A stretch of 64,000 nucleotides of DNA from Oceanicola sp. D3 (GTDB taxonomy: Bacteria > Pseudomonadota > Alphaproteobacteria > Rhodobacterales > Rhodobacteraceae): assembly GCF_006351965.1 (NCBI RefSeq), contig NZ_CP040932.1, forward strand, positions 3,286,001-3,350,000, given 5' to 3'. Under the pieces are notes generated by a model. It did no database searches, had not been told where the DNA came from, and was given only the letters and a program-made list of their open reading frames with translations. This document shows, piece after piece, positions 8,989 to 17,184 of this stretch (positions are counted from its first letter, which is position 1; each line of letters starts with the position of its first letter). The position numbers and the translations under genes are program-made.

Positions 8989-10029
8989 TCAATACGGCAG
9001 GGGATGGGCCCGGTATATCTCGGCAATCCCCTCGCGCAGCGCCTCGGTGAGCGTAAACTCCGTGCCGGCAAGGATGTGCTGCAACTGCGCCATCGTCGTT
9101 GCGCCAAAGATCACCGACCCCATGAAGGGCCGCTCTGCCGCCCAAGCCAACGCCATATGCACCGGGTCCACACCATGCTCTCGCGCCAAGGCCACATAGG
9201 CGTCGGTCGCGGCTTCGGCCCGCGCGGTGATCCGCCCGCCCAGATCGCCGTTGATCGACGCGCGGCTGCCTTCGGGCCGTGCACCGCCCTCGTATTTGCC
9301 AGTGAGCAACCCAGCTGCCAGCGGCGAATAAGCCAGCAGCGATACCTCTTCCTGATGCGACATCTCGGCCATATCGGTGTCATACATCCGGCAAAGCAGG
9401 CTGTATTCGTTCTGCACCGTTTCCATCCGGGGGCCGCCAAGCTCTGCGGCCAACTGGTTCCAGCGGGTCATGCCCCATGCACTCTCGTTCGACGTGCCGA
9501 AGTGGCGCACCTTGCCCGCCTCGCGCAGACGGCCCATCTCGGCCATGACCTCTTCCATATTGGCACGGGTGGCGGCGCGGTCCTGCTGCTCTGGGGCGAA
9601 AGACCAATGCTGGCGGAAGTGATAGGAGCCACGCTGGGGCCAGTGAAGTTGGTAGAGATCAATCACATCGACCTGAAGCCTCCGCAGCGAGCTATCGACC
9701 GCCTCACGCAGGGTCGCAGCTGTAATACCCTTCTCGTCGCGCGCCAGCTTGCTCGGCCCCACGATCTTGGTGGCAATCACCACGTCGCTCCCGCGGCCCG
9801 ACTTTGCCACCCAATTGCCGATGATCTCCTCGGTGCGCCCGACCGTCTCGGCCTTCGCCGGGTTCACCGGATACATCTCGGCGGTGTCGAGAAAGTTCAG
9901 CCCCGCCTCCAGTGCCGCATCAATCTGGGCATGGCCCTCCGCCTCGGAGGTCTGGTTGCCGAAGGTCATCGTGCCGAGGCACCAGATCGGCACCTCAAGG
10001 TCGCTCTTGCCGAGCCTTTGCATTTTCAT
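8989..10029 (-). CDS. aldo/keto reductase (Tas-like)
   Basis: NAD(P)H-dependent oxidoreductase of 346 residues with the AKR TIM-barrel fold. The active-site region FLDTAEMYPV supplies Asp and Tyr; a Lys follows in VIATKIVGPSK, and YQLHWPQR carries the conserved His. The insertion between residues about 120 and 150 and overall length match the E. coli Tas/YajO group. The physiological substrate cannot be deduced. It stands alone, with an 80-bp gap to the neighbouring membrane-protein gene. Confidence 0.85.
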   Translation of the reverse strand: MKMQRLGKSDLEVPIWCLGTMTFGNQTSEAEGHAQIDAALEAGLNFLDTAEMYPVNPAKAETVGRTEEIIGNWVAKSGRGSDVVIATKIVGPSKLARDEKGITAATLREAVDSSLRRLQVDVIDLYQLHWPQRGSYHFRQHWSFAPEQQDRAATRANMEEVMAEMGRLREAGKVRHFGTSNESAWGMTRWNQLAAELGGPRMETVQNEYSLLCRMYDTDMAEMSHQEEVSLLAYSPLAAGLLTGKYEGGARPEGSRASINGDLGGRITARAEAATDAYVALAREHGVDPVHMALAWAAERPFMGSVIFGATTMAQLQHILAGTEFTLTEALREGIAEIYRAHPLPY

Positions 10030-10109
10030 CTGAAGATCGTCCCTTGCCGTCTGAAGTCGCCGTGCACCCTAGTGCCCTTGGACGGAGGGGCAAGCCAGAA
10101 CCTTGGCGT

Positions 10110-10379
10110 TCAGGAGCCGGTTTCGACGGGCTTGATCGGCGTATCCTGCACGTTGGTGTCGCACAGCGGGCGGGCGCGGAGAGGCCATACGTAGGTTAGC
10201 CATATCACGGCAAGGCCAAGCAGGTTTCCGGCGCAATAGGCGGGGATCAGCCAAAGCCAGTGGGGTGAGGCAAAGTGCGAAACAAGGCCTACGGTTCCAA
10301 AGCCGAACACCAGAAGGATGGCTAGGTTGAGGAACTGCACTTCGAACTCCCAGTCAAATGATGGCGCAAAACTTTGCAT
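10110..10379 (-). CDS. small two-helix membrane protein
   Basis: 89-residue hypothetical protein from the ATG at 10379 (a GTG at 10394 is possible). Two hydrophobic segments (FLNLAILLVFGFGTVGL and WLWLIPAYCAGNLLGLAVIW) suggest two transmembrane helices with a polar C-terminal tail. No family is recognised. It is divergent from the glucosylglycerate-type phosphatase gene across about 220 bp. Confidence 0.6.
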   Translation of the reverse strand: MQSFAPSFDWEFEVQFLNLAILLVFGFGTVGLVSHFASPHWLWLIPAYCAGNLLGLAVIWLTYVWPLRARPLCDTNVQDTPIKPVETGS

Positions 10380-10601
10380 GGCTCTCACTAACACTTGGTT
10401 ACGGCAGGGCGGGCTTCGGGTACCTTATTGACTGAAATTACTGAGAAACTAGGCAATCCTACGACGCTTTTTTGTATTCCCAAAGGCTTCTATCCGCCGC
10501 GCCGCAGCGAGAAATACGCCGTTCAGGGGCACAAAACCGCATCTCACCTTGGCCCTCGCAGCTGTGGCCAAGACCAAAAGAACCCGGTAGGCTCAAAGCA
10601 G

Positions 10602-11414
10602 ATGTCCAACGAATCCGACACCTTGCGTCACCGCCTGATCGTCTTTTCCGACTTGGACGGCACCCTTCTCGATCATGAAACCTACAGCTTTTCTGCAGCG
10701 CAGAGCGCATTGCAGGCGCTGAAGAGAAAAAACGTGGCATTGGTGCTGGCAAGCAGCAAAACCTCGCATGAGATGCAATCGCTGGCACAAGATTTGCCGC
10801 CTGACGTGCCCGCTCTGATTGTAGAGAACGGCGCAGGCGTGGTTTGGCGCGGGCAGGATGCCGCGCCCAGCACCCGACATGCGGCACTGATGGAGGCGTT
10901 GAACGCCCTGCCCCCCGCGCTTCGGAACGGTTTTGAAGGCTTCACCGATTGGGGGCCGGAAGGTGTGGCGCGTGAAACCGGGCTGCCGCCCGAGCAAGCC
11001 GCCTTGGCCGCCCAGCGCGAGTATTCCGAGCCGGGCCTTTGGCGCGGCGACGCCGCGCAACGCGAGGCGTTTGTTGCGGCCCTCGCCGAGGCGGGCATCA
11101 CCGCGCGTCAGGGGGGGCGCTACCTGACCCTCTCCTTTGGCGCCGACAAGGCCGACAGAATGCGCGAGGTGGTCGACAAGATCGCGCCGCAGGCCACTGT
11201 GATGGCGCTTGGCGATGCGCCAAACGACATCGGGATGCTGGAGGCCGCCGATACGGGCATCATCATCGCCAACCCACATGGCCCAGGAATTGATACACTG
11301 CCGGGCGAATCCAGCGGTAAAATCCGACGCACCACAGTTTCCGGCCCCACGGGATGGAACGAAGCAGTGCTTGAAATGATTGACAAGATGGCCACTCACA
11401 GGCCGCGGGACTGA
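10602..11414 (+). CDS. HAD phosphatase, glucosyl-3-phosphoglycerate (or mannosyl-3-phosphoglycerate) phosphatase
   Basis: 270-residue Cof-type HAD phosphatase of the MpgP/YedP group. Motif I is FSDLDGTLLDH, motif II LASSKTSHEM, and motif IV ALGDAPNDIGML. The ATG at 10602 precedes the catalytic motif by a normal distance; a longer frame upstream lacks support. The next gene is a GT81-type glucosyl-3-phosphoglycerate synthase, so the likely substrate is glucosyl-3-phosphoglycerate and the product the compatible solute glucosylglycerate. Annotation pipelines would probably call it mannosyl-3-phosphoglycerate phosphatase; context favours the glucosyl form. Confidence 0.82.
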   Translation: MSNESDTLRHRLIVFSDLDGTLLDHETYSFSAAQSALQALKRKNVALVLASSKTSHEMQSLAQDLPPDVPALIVENGAGVVWRGQDAAPSTRHAALMEALNALPPALRNGFEGFTDWGPEGVARETGLPPEQAALAAQREYSEPGLWRGDAAQREAFVAALAEAGITARQGGRYLTLSFGADKADRMREVVDKIAPQATVMALGDAPNDIGMLEAADTGIIIANPHGPGIDTLPGESSGKIRRTTVSGPTGWNEAVLEMIDKMATHRPRD

Positions 11415-11454
11415 CCGCACAGAAGACCAGAGCAAACCACAAGGAGCCCGAAGA

Positions 11455-12681
11455 TTGGCCGATTTTCATCAGAGCGGAAGCGTCGCCACCCTGCACAACC
11501 TGCGCACGCTCGACACGGCGGCCATGGCCCGCGAGCTGGAAACCATCGCCGTCACCCGCAAAATCGTGCTGGTGCTGCCCTCCCTCTTTTCCGAGCTGGA
11601 GGGCGATGCGCTGCCTGCCATCCTCGACGAGCTCTCCAAGGTGCGCTTTATCAGCCGGATCATCATCGGGCTGGACCGCGCCGACGAGGCGCAATACCGC
11701 GCCGCCAAGAAGTTCTTCGCGCGCCTTCCGCAAGAACATGCCGTGCTCTGGAACGACGGGCCCCGGCTGACCGCGATTGACGAGCGGCTACAGGCCCTCA
11801 ACCTATCGCCTCAGGAGCCGGGCAAAGGCCGCAACGTGTGGTTTTGCATGGGCTACGCGCTCGCTCAGGCCGACAGCGCGGTGATCGCTTTGCACGATTG
11901 CGATATTCTCACCTACGACGCCGGCATGCTGGCTCGGCTGATCTACCCGGTGGCCAACCCCAACTTTCCCTATCAGCTCTGCAAGGGCTTCTACCCGCGC
12001 ATTGCCGACGGTAAGCTGAATGGCCGGGTGAGCCGCCTGCTGGTGAGCCCGATGCTGGTGGCGCTGAAGAAAGTCATCGGCGATCACGACTATCTCGATT
12101 ACCTGCGTGGCTTCCGCTACCCGCTCGCGGGCGAATTCGCCATGCGCACCGGCATCCTGCCCGATATGCGCATCCCCTCCGATTGGGGTCTGGAGATTGG
12201 CGTGCTCTCGGAAGCCTGGCGCAACCTCAGCCCCAAGGCGGTGTGCCAGGCCGAAATCTCCGACCGCTATGACCACAAGCACCAGCCGGTCAGCGAGGAC
12301 GACAAGACCAAGGGCCTAAGCCGCATGTCGATCGACATCTGCAAGGCGCTCTATCGCAAACTGGCCGCCGATGGCACGGTGTTTACCCCCAACATGTTCC
12401 GCTCGCTGAAGGCCACCTACTACCGGACCGCGCTCGACATGATCGAGATCTATGCCCACGACGCATGGATGAACGGGCTTTCGGTGGACCGGCACAAGGA
12501 AGAGACGACGGTGGAGCTCTTTGCCTCCAACATCGTCGAGGCCGGGCAGATCTTTTTGGAAAACCCGATGGAAACGCCCTTCATCCCCAACTGGAGCCGC
12601 GTCCACTCCGCCGATCCCGACCTCATGCGCGACATGGCGGCCGCCATCCGCGAAGACAATGCGGAGTTTGCAGCCAGCTAA
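11455..12681 (+). CDS. gpgS: glucosyl-3-phosphoglycerate synthase (GT81)
   Basis: Retaining GT-A glycosyltransferase, 408 residues, transferring glucose from a nucleotide sugar to 3-phosphoglycerate. The metal-binding DxD-type motif is HDCD (about 147-150); KGRNVW precedes it, and FRYPLAGEFAMR, IPSDWGLEIGVLSE and YDHKHQ match the GpgS family. I chose the TTG at 11455 because AAGGAG lies 8 nt upstream, whereas the upstream in-frame ATG at 11380 lies within the phosphatase gene. It follows the matching phosphatase by 40 bp, forming a two-step glucosylglycerate pathway for osmotic or nitrogen-limitation stress. Confidence 0.83.
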   Translation: MADFHQSGSVATLHNLRTLDTAAMARELETIAVTRKIVLVLPSLFSELEGDALPAILDELSKVRFISRIIIGLDRADEAQYRAAKKFFARLPQEHAVLWNDGPRLTAIDERLQALNLSPQEPGKGRNVWFCMGYALAQADSAVIALHDCDILTYDAGMLARLIYPVANPNFPYQLCKGFYPRIADGKLNGRVSRLLVSPMLVALKKVIGDHDYLDYLRGFRYPLAGEFAMRTGILPDMRIPSDWGLEIGVLSEAWRNLSPKAVCQAEISDRYDHKHQPVSEDDKTKGLSRMSIDICKALYRKLAADGTVFTPNMFRSLKATYYRTALDMIEIYAHDAWMNGLSVDRHKEETTVELFASNIVEAGQIFLENPMETPFIPNWSRVHSADPDLMRDMAAAIREDNAEFAAS

Positions 12682-12782
12682 CCGGCTCTCGGTGGCCTCG
12701 CTGCGCTCGGCGGGCGGGGCCTCTTCAGCTGCGCTTCATCGGCCTGAGCGTGCGGTGCAGCGCCTGCCCCTCCCGTGCCGTC

Positions 12783-12941
12783 TCAGTTGACCGGTTTTGC
12801 CAACTCTTGCTCGATCTGGGCGCCAAGAGTCTTCGGTTCGCCGCCCACCCACTGGCCGAACACCGCCGCCATCGTGCCCAACAGAACGAGCACCGCGACA
12901 CAGACAGAAATGATGGTCGTCTTATCGCTTGCCTGTTTCAC
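12783..12941 (-). CDS. 52-residue single-pass membrane microprotein (putative)
   Basis: A GTG-initiated frame on the minus strand reads VKQASDKTTI, then a hydrophobic stretch (about residues 10-29, ISVCVAVLVLLGTMAAVFGQ), then a polar tail ending EQELAKPVN and TGA. An in-frame TAG lies five codons upstream, so this GTG is the only start. The ribosome binding site is weak (CGGGGT). The N-in/TM/amphipathic-tail design is typical of genuine small membrane proteins. It sits between the convergent synthase and phosphorylase genes; function is unknown. Confidence 0.42.
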   Translation of the reverse strand: MKQASDKTTIISVCVAVLVLLGTMAAVFGQWVGGEPKTLGAQIEQELAKPVN

Positions 12942-13036
12942 ATCGTGACCCCGCTAGACATTCTCAAACGCACTGGAGCCAGAGCAACCGGCCCATATTG
13001 AGGACAGTTCATGGCACTGCCATGCACGCCCGCCCC

Positions 13037-14782
13037 TTAGTGCCTGTTTGAGATCCACCGACACTGGTAGGGGGCCAGCTCGATTTCACCGCGCGCGGCA
13101 TCAATGATCTCGTCCGAAAGCAGGTCGATCCAGTTCTCGCCGCCAATCAGGTTGATCGAGAACACCGGCAGGGTGATCGTCTGATCCGTCAGGTTGTGGA
13201 TCGCAAAGATAGACTGGGAGCGGTCGAGGCTTTGCCGCCAGACGCCAAAAATCCCCTCGCCGAGTTGCAACGTGAACTGCGTGGCATTGGGGTGAAAGGC
13301 GGGCTGACGTGTGCGGATGCTGATCCGGCGCTTGAGCCGCGACAGAACCTGCGCATGGATCGTCTCCGGATCGTCCAGCGCCTTTCGCAGCGTCGGATAG
13401 TGCCAGCGATGACGGTTGATCGCGCGGTTCACACCGGTCTTTTCCACGCCTTCGTGGTCATTCGGCGTGGCCAGCAGGGAGTGGATGTAAAAAGCCGGAA
13501 TCCCCTCAAGCGAAAGCACAATCGTCTGGCTGCACAGGAAGCGCATGATCTGATGCGCGTCCGGCCCGTTTACCGTGCCCTTCAGTGCCTCGAAATACGT
13601 GATGTTCAGCTCATAGGGCTTTTCGCCGCCCCCCGGCAGCGTGCGCATCGAAAGCAGCCCGCCATTGGCCTTCACCGCGCCGATGACATCCTCGATATCC
13701 TCCTCCGAAAGCAGCCCTTCCGCCGGGCGCATCCCGATGCCGTCATGGCTGGCGGTAAAGTTGAGGTAGGCGCAGCCCAGTTGGGCGGGCGGCATGGCCA
13801 TGAGCCATTGGTTGAGGGCGCGGCTCGACCCGGTGAGCAAGGCATGCAGCACCAGTGGCGGCAGCGAGAAGTTGTAGATCGCATGCGCCTCGTTGCGGTT
13901 GCCGAAATAGCTGAGGTTCTCGGCATTGGGCACATTGGTTTCGGTCAGCAGGATCACCGGTTCGACGGCATAGTCGAACAGCAGCCGCATCAGCCGCACG
14001 ATGGCGTGGGTTTGCGGCAGGTGGATGCAGTTGGTGCCGATTTCCTTCCAAAGGAAGGCCACCGCATCGAGGCGGATCACCCGCACCCCATTGTCGATAT
14101 GCAGGCGGATGATGCGCAGAAATTCCAGCAGCACCTCGGGGTTGGCGAAGTTCAGGTCCACCTGATCGTGCGAGAAGGTGCACCACACGTGCTTTGGCCC
14201 GTCCGGCGTTTGCACCTCGCGCAACAGCGACGAGGTGCGCGGGCGCACCACCTGGCTCAGGTCATCCTCCGGCGAGGCCTCGAAGAAGAACTTGTCATAG
14301 GGTTCGTGCCCCTGAAGGTAGTCGTGGAACCACTTGGAAAAGCTGGAAACATGGTTGAGCACCAGATCCGACATCAGCTTGAACTCTTCAGCGATGCGCT
14401 GAATGTCGGGCCAGTCGCCAACCTGGGGGTTCACCGCGCGGTAATCGACCACCGCAAAACCATCATCTGAGGTGAAGGGGAAGAAGGGCAGGATATGGAC
14501 GCCCGAGATCACCCCCTGCAGATAATGGGTAAGAAAGTCGCGCAGCAGATCGAGCGGTTTGTGATGCCCATCCACGAGACTGTTGGCATATGTGATAACG
14601 AGGGTATCCGCCTCGCTCCACAGGTTGTTGCCCGCCGTGCGCGCCCGCGAGCGGGCATGGCTGCCCTCCGGCCAGAACGCCTCTTGCACCGCGGCGGCCA
14701 GCGCCTCGCAATCATGCTCAGGATAGATCTGTTCCAGCAGTGTCGCTGTCTTGGATTTGACTGAAGGAGTCGGTTTTTGCAT
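13037..14782 (-). CDS. GH13_18 glycoside phosphorylase (glucosylglycerate phosphorylase-like; sucrose phosphorylase family)
   Basis: 581-residue cytoplasmic alpha-amylase-superfamily phosphorylase. Catalytic residues in place are nucleophile D239 (VIRLDAVAF), acid/base E281 (LLTETNVP) and the stabilising Asp at D347 (TASHDGIG). Family members cleave an alpha-glucoside with phosphate to give glucose 1-phosphate. Members include sucrose phosphorylase and glucosylglycerate phosphorylase (YcjM, Mesil_2665). Tail-to-tail placement next to the glucosylglycerate synthesis genes makes glucosylglycerate the best substrate guess. The upstream region carries a LacI-type palindrome. Confidence 0.8.
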   Translation of the reverse strand: MQKPTPSVKSKTATLLEQIYPEHDCEALAAAVQEAFWPEGSHARSRARTAGNNLWSEADTLVITYANSLVDGHHKPLDLLRDFLTHYLQGVISGVHILPFFPFTSDDGFAVVDYRAVNPQVGDWPDIQRIAEEFKLMSDLVLNHVSSFSKWFHDYLQGHEPYDKFFFEASPEDDLSQVVRPRTSSLLREVQTPDGPKHVWCTFSHDQVDLNFANPEVLLEFLRIIRLHIDNGVRVIRLDAVAFLWKEIGTNCIHLPQTHAIVRLMRLLFDYAVEPVILLTETNVPNAENLSYFGNRNEAHAIYNFSLPPLVLHALLTGSSRALNQWLMAMPPAQLGCAYLNFTASHDGIGMRPAEGLLSEEDIEDVIGAVKANGGLLSMRTLPGGGEKPYELNITYFEALKGTVNGPDAHQIMRFLCSQTIVLSLEGIPAFYIHSLLATPNDHEGVEKTGVNRAINRHRWHYPTLRKALDDPETIHAQVLSRLKRRISIRTRQPAFHPNATQFTLQLGEGIFGVWRQSLDRSQSIFAIHNLTDQTITLPVFSINLIGGENWIDLLSDEIIDAARGEIELAPYQCRWISNRH

Positions 14783-14813
14783 CAGGGGGTCCGGGCTGGA
14801 GGCATCGGTTCAG

Positions 14814-14842
14814 GTAAAGCATCAAAGCCAAAGCGCTTTCAA
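14814..14842 (-). promoter_or_regulatory. candidate promoter with overlapping LacI-type operator
   Basis: Reading the minus strand, TTGAAA (14842-14837) and CTTTAC (14819-14814) lie 17 nt apart, with TGATG before the latter as a possible extended -10. The perfect palindrome AAAGCGCTTT at 14830-14839 overlaps the -35 hexamer. This decamer is a classic LacI/GalR-family operator core, as described for alpha-glucoside regulators in alphaproteobacteria. It would place the phosphorylase gene under sugar-responsive repression. No LacI-family gene is present in the window. Confidence 0.45.
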
Positions 14843-14905
14843 GGCAGGGGCGGGCTGCAAGTGATGCACAGGTCAAAACTGCCTGTTTGATGGGCAAACC
14901 TTGTC

Positions 14906-15721
14906 TCAATGGCCGGTTGCGGTGAGGAGACGGTCGATCAGCCCGTTATACCCGGCGCCAAAAAGCCGGGCATGCACGATGGCGGGCCAAAGCTGATAGA
15001 TCGCGCGGCGCGTTGTGGCGCCGGACGGCAGCGGGCCATAACCCTCGGCAAAGGCAGGGCCGGGCGTGGAAAAGAGGTGCAGCATGGCAATATCAACCTC
15101 ACCGTCACCGTAATAGCTGGCCGGGTCGATAAGGGCGGCGAGCCGCCCGTTTCGGGCAAGGATATTGCCCGCCCAGAGGTCGCCATGCAGCAGCGACGTG
15201 GCCTGCCCGGGCAGATGTTCGGGGAGTTCAACGGCGAGGTTGCACAGCCGTGCGGCAAGGGCCGGGGGCAGTTGCTGGCTATGCGCAAGGAGGCGGCGCT
15301 TGGCCCAGAAGGCAGGCCACGTGGGCTCCGGCGTGTTGTCGATTACCAGCGATGCGAAGGCATAGGGCTCTGGCCAGCCATTGCCTGCGGCCTTGCAGTC
15401 ATGCACCTGCCGCAACGCCTGCCCCAGATCACCCCAGCCCTCGGCCCCAAGCCCGCCGCTGCCCGCCACATGGCCGAGAACCAATGCCCTATAGCAAACT
15501 GCCAGAACCTCCGGCACCGGCGCCCTGGCACGCGCCAGTTCCGCCAGCATCCGGGCCTCGGCCTCCGGAGAAGGGCCGGATTTTGCGACCACCTTGCGAC
15601 CATCGCCGAGGTGCAGCAGCAGCACCTCACTCAGGTCGCCTCCATGCAGCGGCTCGACCCGCGAACAACGGGCCCCGAGAAGCGCGGCGGCAGTTTGGGC
15701 GAGGTCTTTTTGCGGGCTCAT
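14906..15721 (-). CDS. fructosamine kinase-family protein (FN3K-like)
   Basis: 271-residue protein-kinase-like-fold small-molecule kinase of the fructosamine-3-kinase/ketosamine-3-kinase family. The catalytic loop is LLHGDLWAGNIL and the metal-binding motif IDPASYYGDGEVDIAM; an N-terminal Lys lies in KVVAKSG. Family members phosphorylate sugar-amine (Amadori) adducts on proteins or small molecules to destabilise them. It is transcribed toward the phosphorylase gene with a 123-bp gap containing that gene's own promoter candidate, and follows cysG by 40 bp. Confidence 0.82.
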   Translation of the reverse strand: MSPQKDLAQTAAALLGARCSRVEPLHGGDLSEVLLLHLGDGRKVVAKSGPSPEAEARMLAELARARAPVPEVLAVCYRALVLGHVAGSGGLGAEGWGDLGQALRQVHDCKAAGNGWPEPYAFASLVIDNTPEPTWPAFWAKRRLLAHSQQLPPALAARLCNLAVELPEHLPGQATSLLHGDLWAGNILARNGRLAALIDPASYYGDGEVDIAMLHLFSTPGPAFAEGYGPLPSGATTRRAIYQLWPAIVHARLFGAGYNGLIDRLLTATGH

Positions 15722-15761
15722 GCAGGCACGGTCGCCCGAATGGCCGCGACTGTCGAGCCGA

Positions 15762-17171
15762 TCAGCCAGCGACGGCGAGGCGGCGGGCCGGTTGCGCGGC
15801 GTCCAGCGCCTCGACCCGCGGTTTGGGGTGCCGCACGAAGATGATCGCCGGGTTTTTCACGCCCTGCCCCGCCACGGTGCTGGCCAGCCGGTCCAGCCGA
15901 CAGGCCACGTGGCGCTCCTGCGCGGTCGACACCGAGCAGACGATCTCTACCTCCGATCCACCCGGCACACCCGCACATAGCAAGCTGTGCTCTATCTCCC
16001 CCGCCTTGCGCACCCCCATATAGAGCGCCAGCGTGGTGCCCGGGGCGCAAATGGCACCCCAGTCCGGCGCGGCATCGCCCTCGCGGCAGGTGCCGGTGGC
16101 AAAAACGACGCGATCGGTCTCGCCGCGCTCGGTGAGCGAGCGGCCCATGGCAGCCCCGGCGGCAGAGGCGGCGGTGACACCGGGCACGATTTCAACCGTA
16201 ACGCCCTGCGCGCGGGCGGCGGCCAGCTCTTCGGTGGCGCGGCCAAAAATGCCCGGATCACCCGACTTCAGCCGCACCACCCGGCGCCCCTTGCGGGCAG
16301 CCGCGACGATCACCGCGTCAATCCGCTCCTGCGGCCATGCGCAGGCTCCCACTTCTTTGCCGACAAACACGCGCTCGGCATCACGGCGGGCCAGCTCCAG
16401 CACCTCCGGGTCCACCAGCCGGTCATAAAAGATCACATCGGCCTCCTGAAGCCGCTGAACGGCCCGCAGCGTCAGCAGATCACGCGCGCCCGGCCCGGCA
16501 CCGACAAGGCTTATCAGGCCCTCGCCCTGCACATCGGGCGCGCCGCCTGCCGCAATCGCCTGCTTCAGCGCCGAGGCCGCCTCGCGCTCTGCCCCAGAGG
16601 CATGCAACCGGCGGGGCGCTTCGGAGAAGGCCCAGCGCCAGAAGGCCCGGCGCCCGGCACGGGGCACGCGGCGGGCCACGGCCTCACGCATCCGGCCTGC
16701 CATGGCCACAAAGTCCCCCAGACGCGGCTCCAGCATCTCTTCCATGCGGGTTTTTACCTGCCGCGCCAGCACCGGGGCCGCGCCCTCGGTGCCGATGGCC
16801 ACCACCAACGGGTCACGGTCGACGATGGAGGGGGTGTAGGCATCGCAGAGGCCTGGCTGATCAACCACGTTCACCACCACCCCGGCGGCGCGGGCGAGGC
16901 CTGCAAGGGCCGCATCACGCCCCGGGCAGCCGGTGGCGATGAAGGCCAGCGCCGCGCCTGCAAAGGCATCCACACTCACCCCGCCTGCGTGGTGTTCGGC
17001 CCGGCCCGAGGCCACTAACGCGGCCAGCTCGTCCTCCAGCGTTTCGGCCAGAAACACCAGCTTCGCTTCGGTTTTCAGCATCAAGCGGGCCTTTTGCGCG
17101 GCCTGCTCGCCGCCCCCCGCAATCACCACGCGGCGGCCCGCCATGGCAAGAAACATTGGAAAGGTCTTCAT
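15762..17171 (-). CDS. cysG: siroheme synthase CysG (precorrin-2 dehydrogenase/ferrochelatase + uroporphyrinogen-III C-methyltransferase)
   Basis: 469 residues. The N-terminal half (1-200) is the NAD-dependent precorrin-2 dehydrogenase/sirohydrochlorin ferrochelatase, with VVIAGGGEQAAQKARLML and VNVVDQPGLCD. The C-terminal half (about 215-455) is the SAM-dependent uroporphyrinogen-III methyltransferase, with SLVGAGPGARDLLTLRA, YDRLV, SGDPGIFGR and VPGVTAA. Together they make siroheme, the cofactor of NirB in this cluster. The ATG at 17171 is preceded by CAGGAGAGACGAA. It is the last gene of the nitrate assimilation locus, 13 bp after the TrpD2-like gene. Confidence 0.93.
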   Translation of the reverse strand: MKTFPMFLAMAGRRVVIAGGGEQAAQKARLMLKTEAKLVFLAETLEDELAALVASGRAEHHAGGVSVDAFAGAALAFIATGCPGRDAALAGLARAAGVVVNVVDQPGLCDAYTPSIVDRDPLVVAIGTEGAAPVLARQVKTRMEEMLEPRLGDFVAMAGRMREAVARRVPRAGRRAFWRWAFSEAPRRLHASGAEREAASALKQAIAAGGAPDVQGEGLISLVGAGPGARDLLTLRAVQRLQEADVIFYDRLVDPEVLELARRDAERVFVGKEVGACAWPQERIDAVIVAAARKGRRVVRLKSGDPGIFGRATEELAAARAQGVTVEIVPGVTAASAAGAAMGRSLTERGETDRVVFATGTCREGDAAPDWGAICAPGTTLALYMGVRKAGEIEHSLLCAGVPGGSEVEIVCSVSTAQERHVACRLDRLASTVAGQGVKNPAIIFVRHPKPRVEALDAAQPARRLAVAG

Positions 17172-17184
17172 TTCGTCTCTCCTG

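Noticed and set aside
12465-13001. 178-codon plus-strand frame after gpgS
   Set aside because: Starts inside gpgS in another frame and covers the better-supported small membrane ORF on the other strand.
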